A DNA stretch of 64,000 nucleotides from Thamnaconus septentrionalis (lineage: Eukaryota; Chordata; Actinopteri; Tetraodontiformes; Monacanthidae): NCBI GenBank assembly GCA_009823395.1, contig CM020516.1, positions 1,448,501-1,512,500 on the forward strand, written 5' to 3'. The notes beneath the pieces are model-generated. The model had not been told where the DNA came from. It saw only the letters and a program-made list of their open reading frames with translations, and made no database searches. Position 1 is the stretch's first letter. Every line of letters starts with the position of its first letter. Both the position numbers and the translations under genes were made by a program. Shown here piece after piece: positions 45,385-59,000 of this stretch.

Positions 45385-48300
45385 ATGTTCAGACACACGA
45401 CGGGTTTGTTTGATCAGTGTCGTCAGGCGACGATGTTATTTAATGCCAGTAGGTTTAAAAGAAGTAAAAAACCTCTTGCTGCTGGCTTCGTCACGTGGTT
45501 TCAGAGCAGAACGTGCAGCGACTCACAGCCTGTGCGAGGTAGGCAGCAGCTGCAGCAGCTTTACCTTCGATATCAGCTCCTTGTATTCTGTCTGAGAATG
45601 TCATGGCGCATTAAACAACACCAGTTCCATCCGGATTGAGATTGTTTAGCACTAACAGAAGCGCCAGACATTGCAGAAGCGTAATGAGCTTAGCAACCTC
45701 AGTGTTTGCGGTGTTATGTCTCGACTGGTTTCCAGTTTAACCGGTTTCCTGATCGAACTGAAAGCAGCTTCGTCACAAATTCACAAACATACACATTGTG
45801 TGACATTTGGAAAATGGACTGGACTCTATTTCACTCAAAAATTATATAAAAAAAATAAAAATCTGTGAACAAAATGTACCACCTGTCCTGACCTCTGTGA
45901 GCCACCGTGACTCAGCAGAGTACATCAGCATCCAGGTGTACTTTAGATTTGACAAAGGCAGGACACAAATCTTTTTTTTTAAAGTATTGTAATGATAAAT
46001 AATTTAGCTCCGCATAGTAGAAAGAAAATAAATCAGCCAAACATTGACAGAGCAGCCGCTCCGTCTGTCTGCTACTCCTCAGGAACAACAGCTTCTTTTT
46101 AAATGTTTACATTTGTGGTTCATCTAAGCGCACACAAACTACATCAGATTTATTTGTATACTGTGTTGTCATAACAAAGTTATTGACAGGCACTTGAGCA
46201 ATTGTAGACCTTACTCGAACTTGTGTGTGTGGCCTTGCCTTCTTTCCAAGGGAAGTTGGTGAGAAATGGACAAGATCGAAAAGCTGTGGTGAGTTTCTAC
46301 CTTGTAGTCATGGATTCAACCATGTGTTTTCATTTTTGTGTCGTGACACTAAAAACATTGTTGGTTTTGTGTCTTTGTGTCTGTGTTGTTTTGCCTTCCA
46401 GATCTGTGTCGAGGGAAACATTGCCAGTGGGAAAACGACATGTTTGGAGTATTTTCGCAAGAATACTAATGTGGAGGTATGTTGATCCTATATGTCCTTG
46501 AGTAATAGCAGTTTGGGGTCTAAACTGAAATGTAACTTCTATATTGCAAGACAGTTGAACTGTGAATAGTGTTGATGCGAGTCATTTTCATTTCTATTTT
46601 CCAGTTTTGTTTGATTGAAGTTAGTTAAAAAGTAAATGAAAAAGCATAAAGTCCCCTGTTGCTGTTAATGCAGTGCTCCTCTCCTCTCTCCTGCTTTTTA
46701 AAGGTGCTCCCAGAACCAGTTTGCAAGTGGAGGAATGTTCGGGGACACAACCCACTGGTGTGTGTCATACCTTGTCAATGATGAGTAATAATAACAACAA
46801 AAACAACAATGGAACCTTGTATACAATCTTAAAACAGGACCTTGTGTTATCACTTTTTCTTTAATACACGTATTTTCAGCCATGTTGTATAATGTGTTTG
46901 GCTTTTGCTATTTTCACAACCACTCTGGAATTTACACTGAAATATTATTGCACAGCTGTGCAGCAACAAAATGGTTTTCTTCTTCTACGTAATATTACAC
47001 CATGTACAAATGTGTCATGTGGTTGATTCCCATTGTGTTTGTTGTTTTTGCGTCCGCAGGCGCTGATGTATCAGGATCCTGAACGCTGGGGCATCACACT
47101 GCAAACCTATATCCAACTAACAATGTTGGATGGCCATCTGTCATCGGGGGTGAGCAGACATCAGCTTTTGAGTGTGCTGTTAAGATCCCTCAGTTCACAC
47201 TAGACTACATTAGAAATCCATGTATTGCTAGAGCAACCACTGCAGCTCAGTTTTGCTTCTGTTACGAGACGTGGAGTCTCTCTGATGACGTCCATGGTTC
47301 ATGCATACTGTGTAAACCTGCAGCGCAGACCAATGGCAAACTAGAAACAAGGGAATCAGGTGTCCACACTTCCTGTAATTGTTTGTTCTAGTCGGCTCCC
47401 GTGAGGATGATGGAGAGATCCATCTTCAGCGCCAAAAACATCTTTGTGGACAATCTGTTTAAAAGGTAAGGTGCACGTGGTAAAATGTATGTATTTTTTT
47501 TTTTACAACAGAGGATATAAAATGATCTCAGTCTGTCATTATGTTCAGTATGGAAAATGAGCTCAGTCCATTTTCTTAGTTGTTCTGAGCATCTGTTATA
47601 ATGTTGCCATGGTTTCCGAGAAAGATATTTCTGTTTTTATTAAATGTATTTCATAATGAAGAATTAGCGACGTGTTTAACCATAAACACTGTCCTAAATC
47701 TCTGATTCTGAATTTCTGTTGATCCAGTTTCAACACTGGTAGCTTGAAATGCACTTCTCATTGTGGCATGCGAAAATGATCCTCAATGAAGATTCCAGCA
47801 TTGTTAAAATAACAGTTTATACGGCTGTGATCCATCAGTATAGTTAACTTGTCCTTGACCCCTTCACTTTATTTAGCAATGTTACACTTAATAAAATGCC
47901 AAACTGTATGTAACATGTTTTTGTTTTTCCCTCTAGTGGTAAAATGCCAGAGGTGGACTATGCTGTTCTCTGCGAGTGGTTTGACTGGATCTCAAATAAC
48001 ATTTGTATTCCAGTGGATCTCATAGGTGACAATACACAGAGCACAACTCCAACTCAGTTTTTAAGTTTTAAAAAAAAAAAAAAAATGTTTTGATGTAGTT
48101 TTTAACCTGAACAATATCAATACACATACATTCAACCACCCAAGTCAAGTCCTTCACAGGAAAATGCCAAACAGAGGTGTAGCCTCAATTGGGACCAATT
48201 GTAAATATTTTTTTTTTTTTTTTAACTTTTTTTTATTCATGTGATTTGAAGTGACTATAGAACCTCATTGATGTTCTGTTCTGTTGTCTGCGCTGTTCTG

Positions 48301-48992
48301 GTTTAGTTTATCTGCAGACGTCACCTCACATCTGCCACGAGAGGCTAAAGCAGAGATGCAGAGCTGAGGAGAAAGTCATACCACTGGTGAGGATTAGGAC
48401 TTTCACCAGTTGCACTTTGCAGATATAGTATGGACGCTTCATTTATATGTGAGTATTGTGTGTCCTCATCAGAATTATTTAGAATCCATCCACCATCTGT
48501 ACGAGGACTGGCTCATCAAGCGTGTGTCCGCCCCTGTTGCTGCTCCTGTTCTTGTAAGTAGGCATTTACATCTGCCCTTTCCATGTATAATTGGTGAAAA
48601 AAACCTTTGTTTATGCAACTGCTCAAAGTCGAATCTATTATTGATGCTATGAACTGGGCAATAATGATTATCTAATGTCCGACTTTCAAGTTATTTCAGC
48701 GACCATTGCAGGTTTTTCTTTCTTTAACAGAAAGGTGCCAAAAATGTTAGTTTCCTCTCTATGAAGAAGACCCTGCCTTTGGCCAGGCCACAGTTGTATT
48801 TGTTTCTGATCTGTCTTCCCTCAATAAATAAGGGGATGCTGCGTTTGCTGCCGTGTATCTCTGGTGTTTCTAAGCACCAAATGTTTCTTCTCTCTCTTCT
48901 CTCAGGTGATTCCTGCTGACGATGACCTCCAGCAGATGCTGCAACTGTATGAAAGAAACAGTGACAAAATTCTTGCAACCAACTTTCTCTAA
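45385..48992 (+). CDS. tk2: thymidine kinase 2, mitochondrial, 10 exons
   Basis: Phosphorylates thymidine, deoxycytidine and deoxyuridine in the mitochondrial matrix, feeding mtDNA synthesis. Exons: 45385-45538, 46251-46288, 46402-46476, 46704-46757, 47060-47149, 47392-47465, 47937-48025, 48307-48386, 48473-48553 and 48906-48992. The product is 273 aa (human 265). The first about 50 residues are rich in Arg/Lys/Ser with few acids, as expected of a matrix-targeting peptide. P-loop GNIASGKT is at 69-76; [13 protein letters not shown] and [10 protein letters not shown] contribute to the substrate site; the ERS motif is at 145-147 (DRS-type in the family); [17 protein letters not shown] follows; the LID arginines are in [10 protein letters not shown] (about 208-217). 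Near identity in pattern to human TK2 and the absence of breaks make it a functional gene. Alternative start: Met17, in the same frame. Confidence 0.96.
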
Positions 48993-49713
48993 CGTCTTTA
49001 AATACACAGTTTTCATGCATAATGTGCTGCAATTTTAAAAGCTCCAATATTTAAACTACTATCAGTTGAACTATCTACATGTCAGGACATTTGTTTTTAG
49101 AATATAATGCCGTTTTCTTTGTCTGCAGTGTGTGTAGCATGTGAGTGTTTGCTGTAACAATCTTTCCATGAAAATCCAGTTTGCAAGACCATGAAGGTTA
49201 AAGTCGCCAAAACTGCACTGTACCATCATGACTTTGGGGGACATTCAAAAGCCTCTCCAGAATGTAGCGTGAGGGACGCAGCAAAATAGGTCACATTGTT
49301 GTTGGGGACCAAGCCCAAAGAAAAAGCTTGTTGTACTTTCAAAATCTAACTGTCAGTTAACTTACATCTCAGAGTGTTTGAAAACAACAACGTAGTTAAT
49401 AACACCACCTTGAAGTACACACTTTGGGCCTGATTTACGAAGTTCCCAGATCGCGTGCACAAGATTGGTTTGCACATGGCAATGCAAGCACATTGCATTG
49501 CATGACGCCTTGATGTTCGTGTTTTATCGGGATGTTTGTTTGTCATTGTGTTGTCTGTTCTTAAGTGGAAAAGCAATTCTACACTTTCATAACAATTCAG
49601 ACATTACAGATGCACTGCACAAAGTAAAGAAAAAAAGTTACAGGATGCTACATCATTCCTAAATTGTATTTATTATTCTGCATTTTATTGTGTTGGAAGA
49701 ATTTTCAGTGAAA

Positions 49714-49719
49714 AATAAA
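49714..49719 (+). terminator. tk2: candidate polyadenylation signal AATAAA, tk2
   Basis: AATAAA followed by GTTTGTTA, about 720 bp after the tk2 stop. Confidence 0.55.
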
Positions 49720-52270
49720 GTTTGTTACATTAAATTAATTCAGCTGTTATATTTCTAAACCACACTTGGCCGGGTTTCTCAGAACGAACCCTTCTTAAGG
49801 ATATAAGAAGGCTGTTAAGAAGGTCGCTAATGATTTTAGGTGCCAGGTTTTTGACTGCAGTACTCCGAGTGACCACTGGGGGAGAGGAGGGAAGGGAATC
49901 GCCGCACCGCCATATCGCACCATATTGAAATGCAACTCAGCGTTGAAGAGTGTAACATTAAAATACCAAAAATGATTAACAAAGCAGGGTTAGAAATTGT
50001 AATTTGTCCTTGTAATTGTTTTCATTGAGTTTGTATAGCGCATGCGCACATGACATCAGCAGTTGATTGTACAACACGGAAGTCGGGGATTAAAACGAGT
50101 GAGTCGTTCAGTCTACAGCGGTGTCCGAGTCTCATTCAACATAACAGCTACCACATTCAGATTATTAATTAGGAGGACATTCATTTGGTTGTATCAGTAC
50201 ATTTTCAATGAAGATGAACGAATAACTGCAGAGTGAAGCATTTCACACTATTCTCTTGATTATGGTTTTTCAAGAGACGGTGATTAACCGTTTGTTTGTC
50301 CCTACCCGGCTGCCTCACAAACATGGCGGTACAAGATGGCGATCCCCAGAGACCGAGACACTAGCTAAGAACGGTAACACCAAAGTTCTGCTTTTATACA
50401 CCAACACAAAATTATTTATGGGCTCGCATTTCAAGCTTTTGCTCATTAATCTTTTTCTTACACAAGGCACCTTTTAATACAAGATTTAGGCAAACAGATT
50501 GAAAAGCCAAAAGTATTTTTTTTTATTAAGATTAAAAACGGCATTCACGATCTCAGTAGTGTGCAAGGCAAGTGAGTATACATTCCTTGTAAAGTAGGAT
50601 ACACATGATTTCTGTATTATCATTGTCTCGACTCAGGCTCCAGTGCACACATAGTAAAAGGCAGAGCATGCAAAGCAGCAGTGGTCCCGAAAAGATCCCA
50701 CAAAGTAAAGGTAGGCGACGTTAACAAGCCTTCTGTAAAGTGATTAAAGTGAAGCAGTGGCTATAGTGGTTCATTGTGGCGACAGAAATGAACTGAAACA
50801 ACAACATCATACAACATTTTTGTGTGTGTGTGAAAATGTCACTTTTCTGTCAACTCAGGGAAGGACGGATAATCACTGCGCACAGAGACGTGAGAATTGA
50901 GAAACATTATGTAATTCCAGACCAGCTGTCTAATCACAATGAATCATTGTGGTCTTGTGCTTTGCAAAAATGTCTGTGCGCGTGTGGGCGAATGTTTAAG
51001 GTAAAAGTGCATCCACTTCTCATGCGTTTCATCATGGTTTATAGCGTGTCAATTATTTCACACCCCACTCCCTAATACTAGGCGTACGAAATGTTTTACA
51101 CTAAGAATTACATCTCTTTCATGATCTCTCAATCATATAACAGAAACATAAATGAAGGATTATCATAGTTCCAGTCTCCTTAATACTATTAATTATTGTT
51201 ATGTCTTTAAAACCTTTAAATAAGGTTTGGTATACAAATAGCAGCTGTTAAAAAACATGTTTTTGTCATTCAGGTTTAAAACACTGTAAAATGTGTAAAA
51301 TAATTCTTGCTCTTGAAATCCTCTAGATGGCAGAAGTTCCCCATTAAAAGCAGATCAAGTTGAGGGAGTGTGTAGGAATCAATTTCCTGGGACATACATC
51401 TGTTAGGTGGCTATGGGGATCATGATACTGGCTTACATTCAACATGCAGAAAAAACTGAAACAAACGTTGTATAATAAATAATATTGACTAGAGGTAAGA
51501 CTCTCTCAAATTATCTAATCATTTTCCTGATTTGCCATAAACGTTTGTTGCAACACCAACAGCTGTCCTGCATAGTGAATACATAGACCACAAAGAAGTT
51601 CGTTAAAACAAAAAAAACAAAAACGTCTTTAAAAGTTCACAAAAAATTACACAAGCGTCCTAAATTGAAATGCAAAAAAAGAGGAAAAAAGGCTCAATCC
51701 AACATAAAGTGCTCTTTTTAACAGTCACACACGTTTATCTGGACCTATGTTGTTTTTGTGAGTCAGGGTCTGACTTTCCTCGTCCTTGTGGTTAAAACTG
51801 CAGCTGTCAAGCTCTGTTAAAAATTCATTGTAGTGATTGGGATGACAACGGCGACCCTCTGGTCCCTTCTTCTTCTTAACTGCAGCTTCAGTGTGTGTTC
51901 AATAAGTCGCACCATTACATTCAGAATGGTTCTATGGATCACCTTTTAGTTCCTCCCGTGTGCCGAGGTTGTTGGAACTGGATGTGAGATCAATAGCCCT
52001 TGTTTCTTTAAGGAGATGTGTTTGCCTTCGACTGAGGGCGTGTCGCAAATTTCAATTTTAATGTTAGAAACACAGTAGAAAACGTGAATTGAACCTGATT
52101 GTGGTCTTCCTACAAATCAAACATTTACACTCATAGTTTTACATTGTCTTTTGCAAAGTCATGTGTTTCTGAGGTTTTGATTTAGATTTGGTTATTTCTT
52201 TTTTTTCATTTTTTTTTTTTCATAATTTTATTTTTTTACAACTTTAGCTAACAGTGACGTAAGAAGATGT
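49720..52270. other. intergenic region between tk2 and pld5
   Basis: No gene seen on either strand. A possible solo LTR is proposed at 49745-50146. The rest is AT-rich sequence with short frames lacking family resemblance. Confidence 0.55.
49745..50146 (+). mobile_element. possible solo LTR
   Basis: The segment starts TGTTAT and ends ATAACA, the TG...CA inverted ends typical of LTRs, and is about 400 bp long. Near the right side 'ggggattaaaacgagtgagt' and then 'gtgtccgagtctcattcaac' look like an LTR promoter/R-U5 stretch. I see no clear target-site duplication and no neighbouring internal region, so the call is tentative. Confidence 0.3.
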
Positions 52271-52271
52271 T

Positions 52272-52277
52272 TTTATT
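52272..52277 (-). terminator. pld5: candidate polyadenylation signal, pld5
   Basis: TTTATT on the plus strand is AATAAA on the minus strand, about 810 bp after the pld5 stop. Confidence 0.35.
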
Positions 52278-52420
52278 TCCAGGGACCGGTGGCCATGTTC
52301 GACGCTTTTAGTTCAAAAGCTTTAGGGAAAGTTTTCTTTATAGAGCAAATGTTGTAGAGCGCTCAAGAGGATTTGTCACATAATGCCGTGAAATATGCCA
52401 GTTATTGGTGATGGAGGATT

Positions 52421-52443
52421 GATGGATGGATGGATGGATGGAT
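52421..52443. repeat. (GATG)n tetranucleotide repeat
   Basis: About five GGAT/GATG units in the presumed pld5 3'UTR or just beyond it. Confidence 0.8.
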
Positions 52444-53086
52444 TGATGATGGAGGAATGTGGATTTGGATTAATACTAGTTTTATCCTTTAAAAGTACGT
52501 GCGAAAAAAGTCTTGTCTTTAGTCTTAGCCTACATTTTTCTATCCTTTTGGAGGTCCATTATTATTAACGTTGTTCTAAAAGATTTGAAGATACTATGTT
52601 CATTCTAAAGTTTTCTGTACTCGCCCAGCACCTTGATCAGCAACTATTTACATGAAGGCCGAGCGTCTGCCTTGTCCTTCCTTTCATCCGTGTATAGGCA
52701 TGCAGGTATTGTTCCTACTATTAAAGGGTTATACAATTCAGAAAACCACCAAGAGCTTCTGTTGACATATAGGGAGTGGGCTGCCTGCAGGATCGCAGCC
52801 GTTTCTCTGCTTTGGAGACCTCAACAGGGTGAAATATAGATTAAATTACTCCTAAGGTTGAATGGTGCTGTTACAGTGCCATAATCAGTTTCTTTTACAT
52901 TTAACATTTTTGGTTAATTGTAAAAAATAAATAAATAAAAAGTCCATCAAAAGTGCCAGAGCCTCCTTCCTGAGTTCATACATGCAAACCATCGTGTCCC
53001 TTAAAACAGCAATCATAAAATGCTACAAAGACTTCATGGAGTCGGGACAGAGAAGCTTCCTGATCGATGTAAACTCCCCCTGGTGG

Positions 53087-56000
53087 TCACAGGGAGCCAT
53101 TGGAAATCTCTCTGCTGCCGCTGCTCTCCGCCGACTGGCCGGCCAGATCCATCAGGTTGTCTTTGTCCAAGTTGTCTTTAAGTTGCGGCTGCCTGTCGTC
53201 CAGGTGACTCGTCTTGCCCCGCCCCCTCTCCCCGTGCGGGACCAGCCCATTGGCCGCTCCTGGGTGGACTTTCCCGTCCCGCCGCCACGTCTTTGGCGCC
53301 GCCTCCCCGCCGTCTTTAGGACTGTTCCTCATGGCCGCTGGCTTGCTCTCCAGCTGGCCCGTGCTGAGCGGCGCCCCTGCCGCTCCGCTGTCCAGGTGGG
53401 AGGCTTTCACCGACTCCAGCCTGTTGAGCTGGTGCTTGTTGCAGACGGGGATCTTGTTGGCCTGCAGGGAGCGAGTGTAGCGCGAGTTCCAGTCCCTCTC
53501 GAACGCTGCCCGCAGCTGCTCCACCACTGTGGAGTTCCTGTCCCTGAAGCCCTCCGGCTGACTGATCACCAGGCCCGCTCCCGCGTTGAAGGTGAACTCG
53601 TTGCCCACCCAGTCCAGGTTTCCTGCCACAAAGAAAAGACGTGCAAAGTTTCTTTTTGTGAGAGAAACAAGACAATCGCTCTGCGACGAGTTGAAAACGG
53701 AGGGGAAACGAGTTTCGAAAGGAAGCTCCTCCCCTCTGACGGTCAAAACGATGCAACGATGATGAGAGGATCGATGCCACTTTCTCGTTTGTGCGATAAG
53801 TACAGAGCCGGAGCCACTGGATGTTGAGCTGAGCTCAGCATAAACACTGGAAACAAAGTTGGAAAAGCTGGCCTGGCTCTTTTCGAACTTACCAAAACAT
53901 GAATGTCAGCATCTTTGGGGACTGTTTGTTTGTTTTTTTTGTGACAAATCAGACAGTGAGGCATTGCCAGGAAAGGGAAGACACATTCATCTGGTGTAAA
54001 AGGAGGTTTATAGAATATTTTTTTGTGCTGACCAACAACTGCATGTTTTCCCCTTGAAAAACAATATTTTAAATAAAAAGACGAGGAAGTCAATGTGCTC
54101 ACCTAGATAAATGGCTCGGTCTGTCACCATAAACCTGTTGAAGTTTATTCCCTGGAAGCTGCCGTCTCTGAGCACTCTGGGGTTGAAGAACTTCTGCACG
54201 CAAACAACAGACAAAATAATCAGCGATAAGAGAGTGAACGCCGGCAAAACTGAGATGAACACAGAAAACAGTGGTTGTCCGGCGCTCACCGCTTCCAGGG
54301 AGCAGTTGGCCTGCTCCATGCACAGGCTCCTCAGGGACCAGACAAAGTTGAAAGTGAGCGGCTGAGTATTTTCCCAGCAACTTATCAGCAGGCGAACGTG
54401 GACCTTCCTCAGGATCAGAGCCTCCCGGATAAGGCCGTCGATACGAGACCAGTACCTTGGCACGGGGACAAAGACAGTGGGGGTAGAAATGTGGGCCGGC
54501 AGCCAGTGGCACACGCAGGGGCCGACACAGGGTTTAATCACCAGTATCAAAGGCAAGGCGGCCCTTCACCATCGGCCTCCTGTTTTAGAGCGGCAGGGTG
54601 TCTAACCTGTGAGCGTCTCTGCTCAGGAGTGGCAGGTAGTCGATGAGGGAGATGTATATGAAGTGGTCAGCCTCCTGTATGACCCTGGAGATGGCTTCAA
54701 GGTCGTTGCTGCGGTCTTTGGGGATTAAGACGTCCGGCGAGGTCTGTCATCAGACACAGAACAGCCAATCTCTGTCGTGCATTTCGCTCGTTTCTCTGAC
54801 AACTTTTAACTGGCAGCATGCAGCACTGTTATTGCTCTCACACACACACAACGTTCATTCAATCTTTTTTTTTTTTTTTTTTGGTGGGGGGTGGGGGTGC
54901 TCTTACACCCTAAAACAGCAAGTAAAGAACGTTTGCTTGATTCCCTTGAATTGACGAGGAACCAGCAGGAGAATTTTCCCCGAGTGTCACATCTCGCACT
55001 TCCGATGTTGCTTCGCCTGAGTTCGCCGGCGATGTCAGCATGCCTCACCACTGCAGGTGGGGATGACATCACTAACCATTCATCTGCACGACGAGGACAA
55101 TCCTGAAAGTGTTCTGCAGAGATGCAGATGGGAGGGTTGCTTTACTCTCACGTGTTGGACCGTTGGTCAAAATTTCCATTTGTCATGTCCTTTGCTGTCA
55201 AAAGTGAATTTTATGTTACGGACTGTGATATTGCAGCAAGATTACCAATACTTCTGCTGCTTTGCAAGGCTTCGCGGTTGCGGGCAGCCACACATGGGTG
55301 TCTCTTATTTTTCAACCCTGACTGCGTTGCACCGGCCATCTGCCTTGACTGCACGCTGTCTATGTGCACAACAAAGTTATTAGTAGTAGTATCACCTCCA
55401 CATCCAATCCTACATGCGAGGCTGTCGACTGATGGAAGCCCACGTGACAATCTGATGAAAACCACTTCTTGAGTGAACCTGACGGTCGTCTAGTTCTCTG
55501 AATAAAAAAGATTGAAGCTGCACCTTTTTGGTGCATTTTAAATATTGATATGGGGTTGCATTTTATGGAGAAGAAAATAAAAAACAGGTGATGTATATTT
55601 CATATTGATGGTCCGGCATCCTCGGGCAGTGAGTCAGCATGCACTCAAACTCTTACAGTCTGACTGAAGCACACACAGCTGTTACTATTTACGCCCCGTT
55701 GTCACCTACAGAGATGTAGGCCTGAGCCTTTGTGCTGTTGAACGTCAGCTCCAGCGGTTCGTTCCTGTTGTAGAGGGCGAAGAGCCGCTTGGACCAGAAG
55801 GAAGGGATGAAGTCTTTGTACTTGAGTCCCCAGTATAGGTTGAACACTCGGTGGAGGTCCAGAGCCAGACAGCTGCAGTCGGACACCAGCACGCCCAGCT
55901 CCTTCCTCTGCAGAGCGGACGAGAAACGAGAGTCAGAGCTCTGCTTGTCGTCGAACGTCTCCTCCTGCCTGTTCCTCACTTCCACACCTGCTGTCCAGCC

Positions 56001-59000
56001 AATGAGTGGCCGTCATCTATCGTCACAGCAACAGCAGAGGACTGGAAGACCGACGCAATGCAGATTCTCCCTTTGAATCCTAATTTTCGCCACTATTCAT
56101 CTTGCAGTATTTCCATCTCAAAGGGGAACTCGTTGAATCCAGGTTCATGGTTTTGTTGGCATCTAGATTATTTTTTTTTCTCCCTCTCTCTCTACACAGC
56201 CAGTCTGTCCTTGAAGTGCAAGCTTGCGTCAAATCTTACGTCTAACTAGGGCAAATTCAACTCTTTTCTTCTTGCTCTCATATCATCAGTACTTTGATAT
56301 AATAACCACGGATACGAGGTCTGTTTTTACACCCTTCATAACAGATTATCATCCAGGCCAGGATTCTTTGCATTTCAAGGTATCACCTAGGTGGATGTAC
56401 CAACTTGACAAGAATTTTGCAGCTCTGAAGGATTCAGCCCACCTTCACAACCGAACACAAGAGGTTCATGCATTTCATTTCATTTCATTAAATCTGCTTT
56501 TTCTCAGGCAGTTGCCTGAGAAAAAGCCTTCTCTTTTAAGCGATGTGACGTGCAGGTGTCTTAAATACAGTGGCCAGAGATCTCCAGTCCATGCTGGCGC
56601 TGCCGATGTAGAAATGTCTCTTGTCGACGACCCAGAATGAGGACAGGAGGTGGCCTTTGGTCAGGGCCGACATGTTCACCAAGTGGACCTCAGCATCTGG
56701 GCAGGAAGGGAAGAGAGAGAGAGAGAGGAAGGAGAGATTTCAGTCAATAAACGGAAGGAAGGAATTAAGAGACCAACCACAGGTGAGGAAAATAGAGGGA
56801 TGATCGGAAAACTGCTGGCTAACAGAAGGAAACTAGAATCCAGATCAAACAACGGTGGATGGAGCCATGCATGCAGGCAGGCAGACACACAGATGAGAAG
56901 GTGTGACGGAGCAGCAGTGAGTGCTGACAGTGTTTGGCCAGCGTGTCCAGCTCCGCCGAGTCGATCATCCCGCTGGAGATCTTCAGCTGGATCCCTTTGG
57001 CCTTCAGCCCCTGCAGCCTGGCCAGCAGAGCCCTGCCCTGAGGAGAGACAACACGCAGCGTGGTCACACCAGCTGCCAACAGCAACACCGACACAAGCTT
57101 TTCTCACCGAGGGAATCGTTTTTTTCTTTAATACCGGAGCAATGAAATAGCCAGACACGCCTCTGTGACATTTTTATGTTTTTGTGCCTTATTTCCCATA
57201 GGGGCCATTTGCAACTGTGGGGCCGCTTTGTTTTGCTCAAATATTTATAGAGAGAATTTTCAAATAACCTCAGATGAAAAAAAAAAAAAGAACCATATGT
57301 ACATCATAAAAAAAGTACTAATAATGTTTTTCCATCACAGGACATCTGTGGCAGCAATAAAGTAGTTTAATCACTGCCACTATACTGACTATGACACTGA
57401 CAAAGGTGAATTCCACTTTACTGTATTGCATTACAGACTAGTCATATTCCTGCATGAAGTCACTATCTGCGTTTCCATGACCCCTAGAATTGCGCAAAAC
57501 CTAAATATGGCAAAAAAAAAACAAAAAAAAACTGGTGATGGAAACAGCTGAACTTGGAAAAACCTCTCAAATATGGCTAAAAGGTTTTGATGCTCTCATG
57601 GGGTGGTTTTTCACACATATCCATATAGAGGGATATTGCAAAAGTGTTATGGAGACACTTTTTTGGCATTTACACGTCAGCGGAACGGATGTGACCCCGT
57701 ACACAACCCTTCTTGACAGCAAACAAACGTAACCAAACAAAAGCAAACGTAATTCAATGGAAACGCCTTCAAGTCGTAATTTTACTTTGTAGAAATAATG
57801 TTTTTATTTTGCTGATAAAAACTGTCATGAAGACGCAGCCAGTTACAGATAATTAAAAATACCGCTGCAGTGATGAGTTTGTGGACGCTAGAGTCGGAGG
57901 ACGACTCTCATCTCCCGTGAGGAAGCAGCTCTCTGCCGGCTCTCACCTGTCTGGCTGCGGGCTGGAAGCTGGACTCGTAGTCGGACGAGTTGAGGAGCCA
58001 CTGCGGGGAAACGATCTCCACGGCCCGCTTGGCTCGGTCCAGCAAGCTGTGCAGCCCCACCGTCAGCGGCAGGTGGGAGGTACCGTTGTTGGCAAAGGAG
58101 ACATCGTCCGGGATGTTCTCCACAACCACCACTCTGCAGGGGAGGTCACAATGACGTGGATGATGCAGTGCAATTTATGACCTTGTGCGTCTCTGGGCAA
58201 AGTAATCACTGTTCATGCAAACACCATCATTTTTCCTCTTTCTCAGCATTTAGAAACTAATGAGCGCCATTAAGATGACAAGATCAGCATCATTACATGG
58301 TGCACAGAGTGTCTGGTGAGGGCGCTCACAGTAATGGTGTGTGTGTATGTGTGTGTGTAGAGTTGTCAGCAGATTTGATTACATCTAGTCAGCGAAGCGC
58401 AGTTCCACTGTGGTGTTGTTGCGCTCCCCTTCAGACTGCACCCCAGCCTCGCCATCACTTACCGCACTTTAATGTGGTCATCAGCACTTCCAGGCCGATG
58501 TATAAACTGCAGCTTCACTGATCGGGCGGATGATGGGATGAGTACGTGTTCAGGATTCTGTATTCTCTTCAGGCATCCGACCAGTATCAGAGAACGAAAG
58601 CCGCATTCCCGCATCGCGGGTGATGAATATTAACGTCCTTGTAAATAACCCAGTGTGTTCTGTCAGCATGCGCCGTCAAAAGCCATGGGTTAGCCAGCAC
58701 TCTACAGCTTCTGCCTCTGCCAAGACACCCGCATGAAGGTGTCCCGAGTGCTGAAGACCGAAGGCCGAATTTGACGTGGCAGCTGCGGATCATGCGCAAG
58801 CAGCTGGGCTATTACTGAGCTGCAGCGTCGATTACTGCCAAGTGAATTTTTTTTTTTTTTTTACAAGAGGAGCCAAGTAACAAGTCGCTCGCTCAGGGAA
58901 CCCCCAGGGTCAAAATGGACCTCAGTGACTTAGTCGGCATTATTTAAGAAATAGAAATATACCTTCATTTGTCTTTCTAAAGAAAAAGGTTGAAGTTGGA

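Noticed and set aside
52982..53827. 281-codon plus-strand open frame
   Set aside because: Shadow of the last pld5 exon on the minus strand, which joins in phase to the upstream exon and continues the PLD fold.
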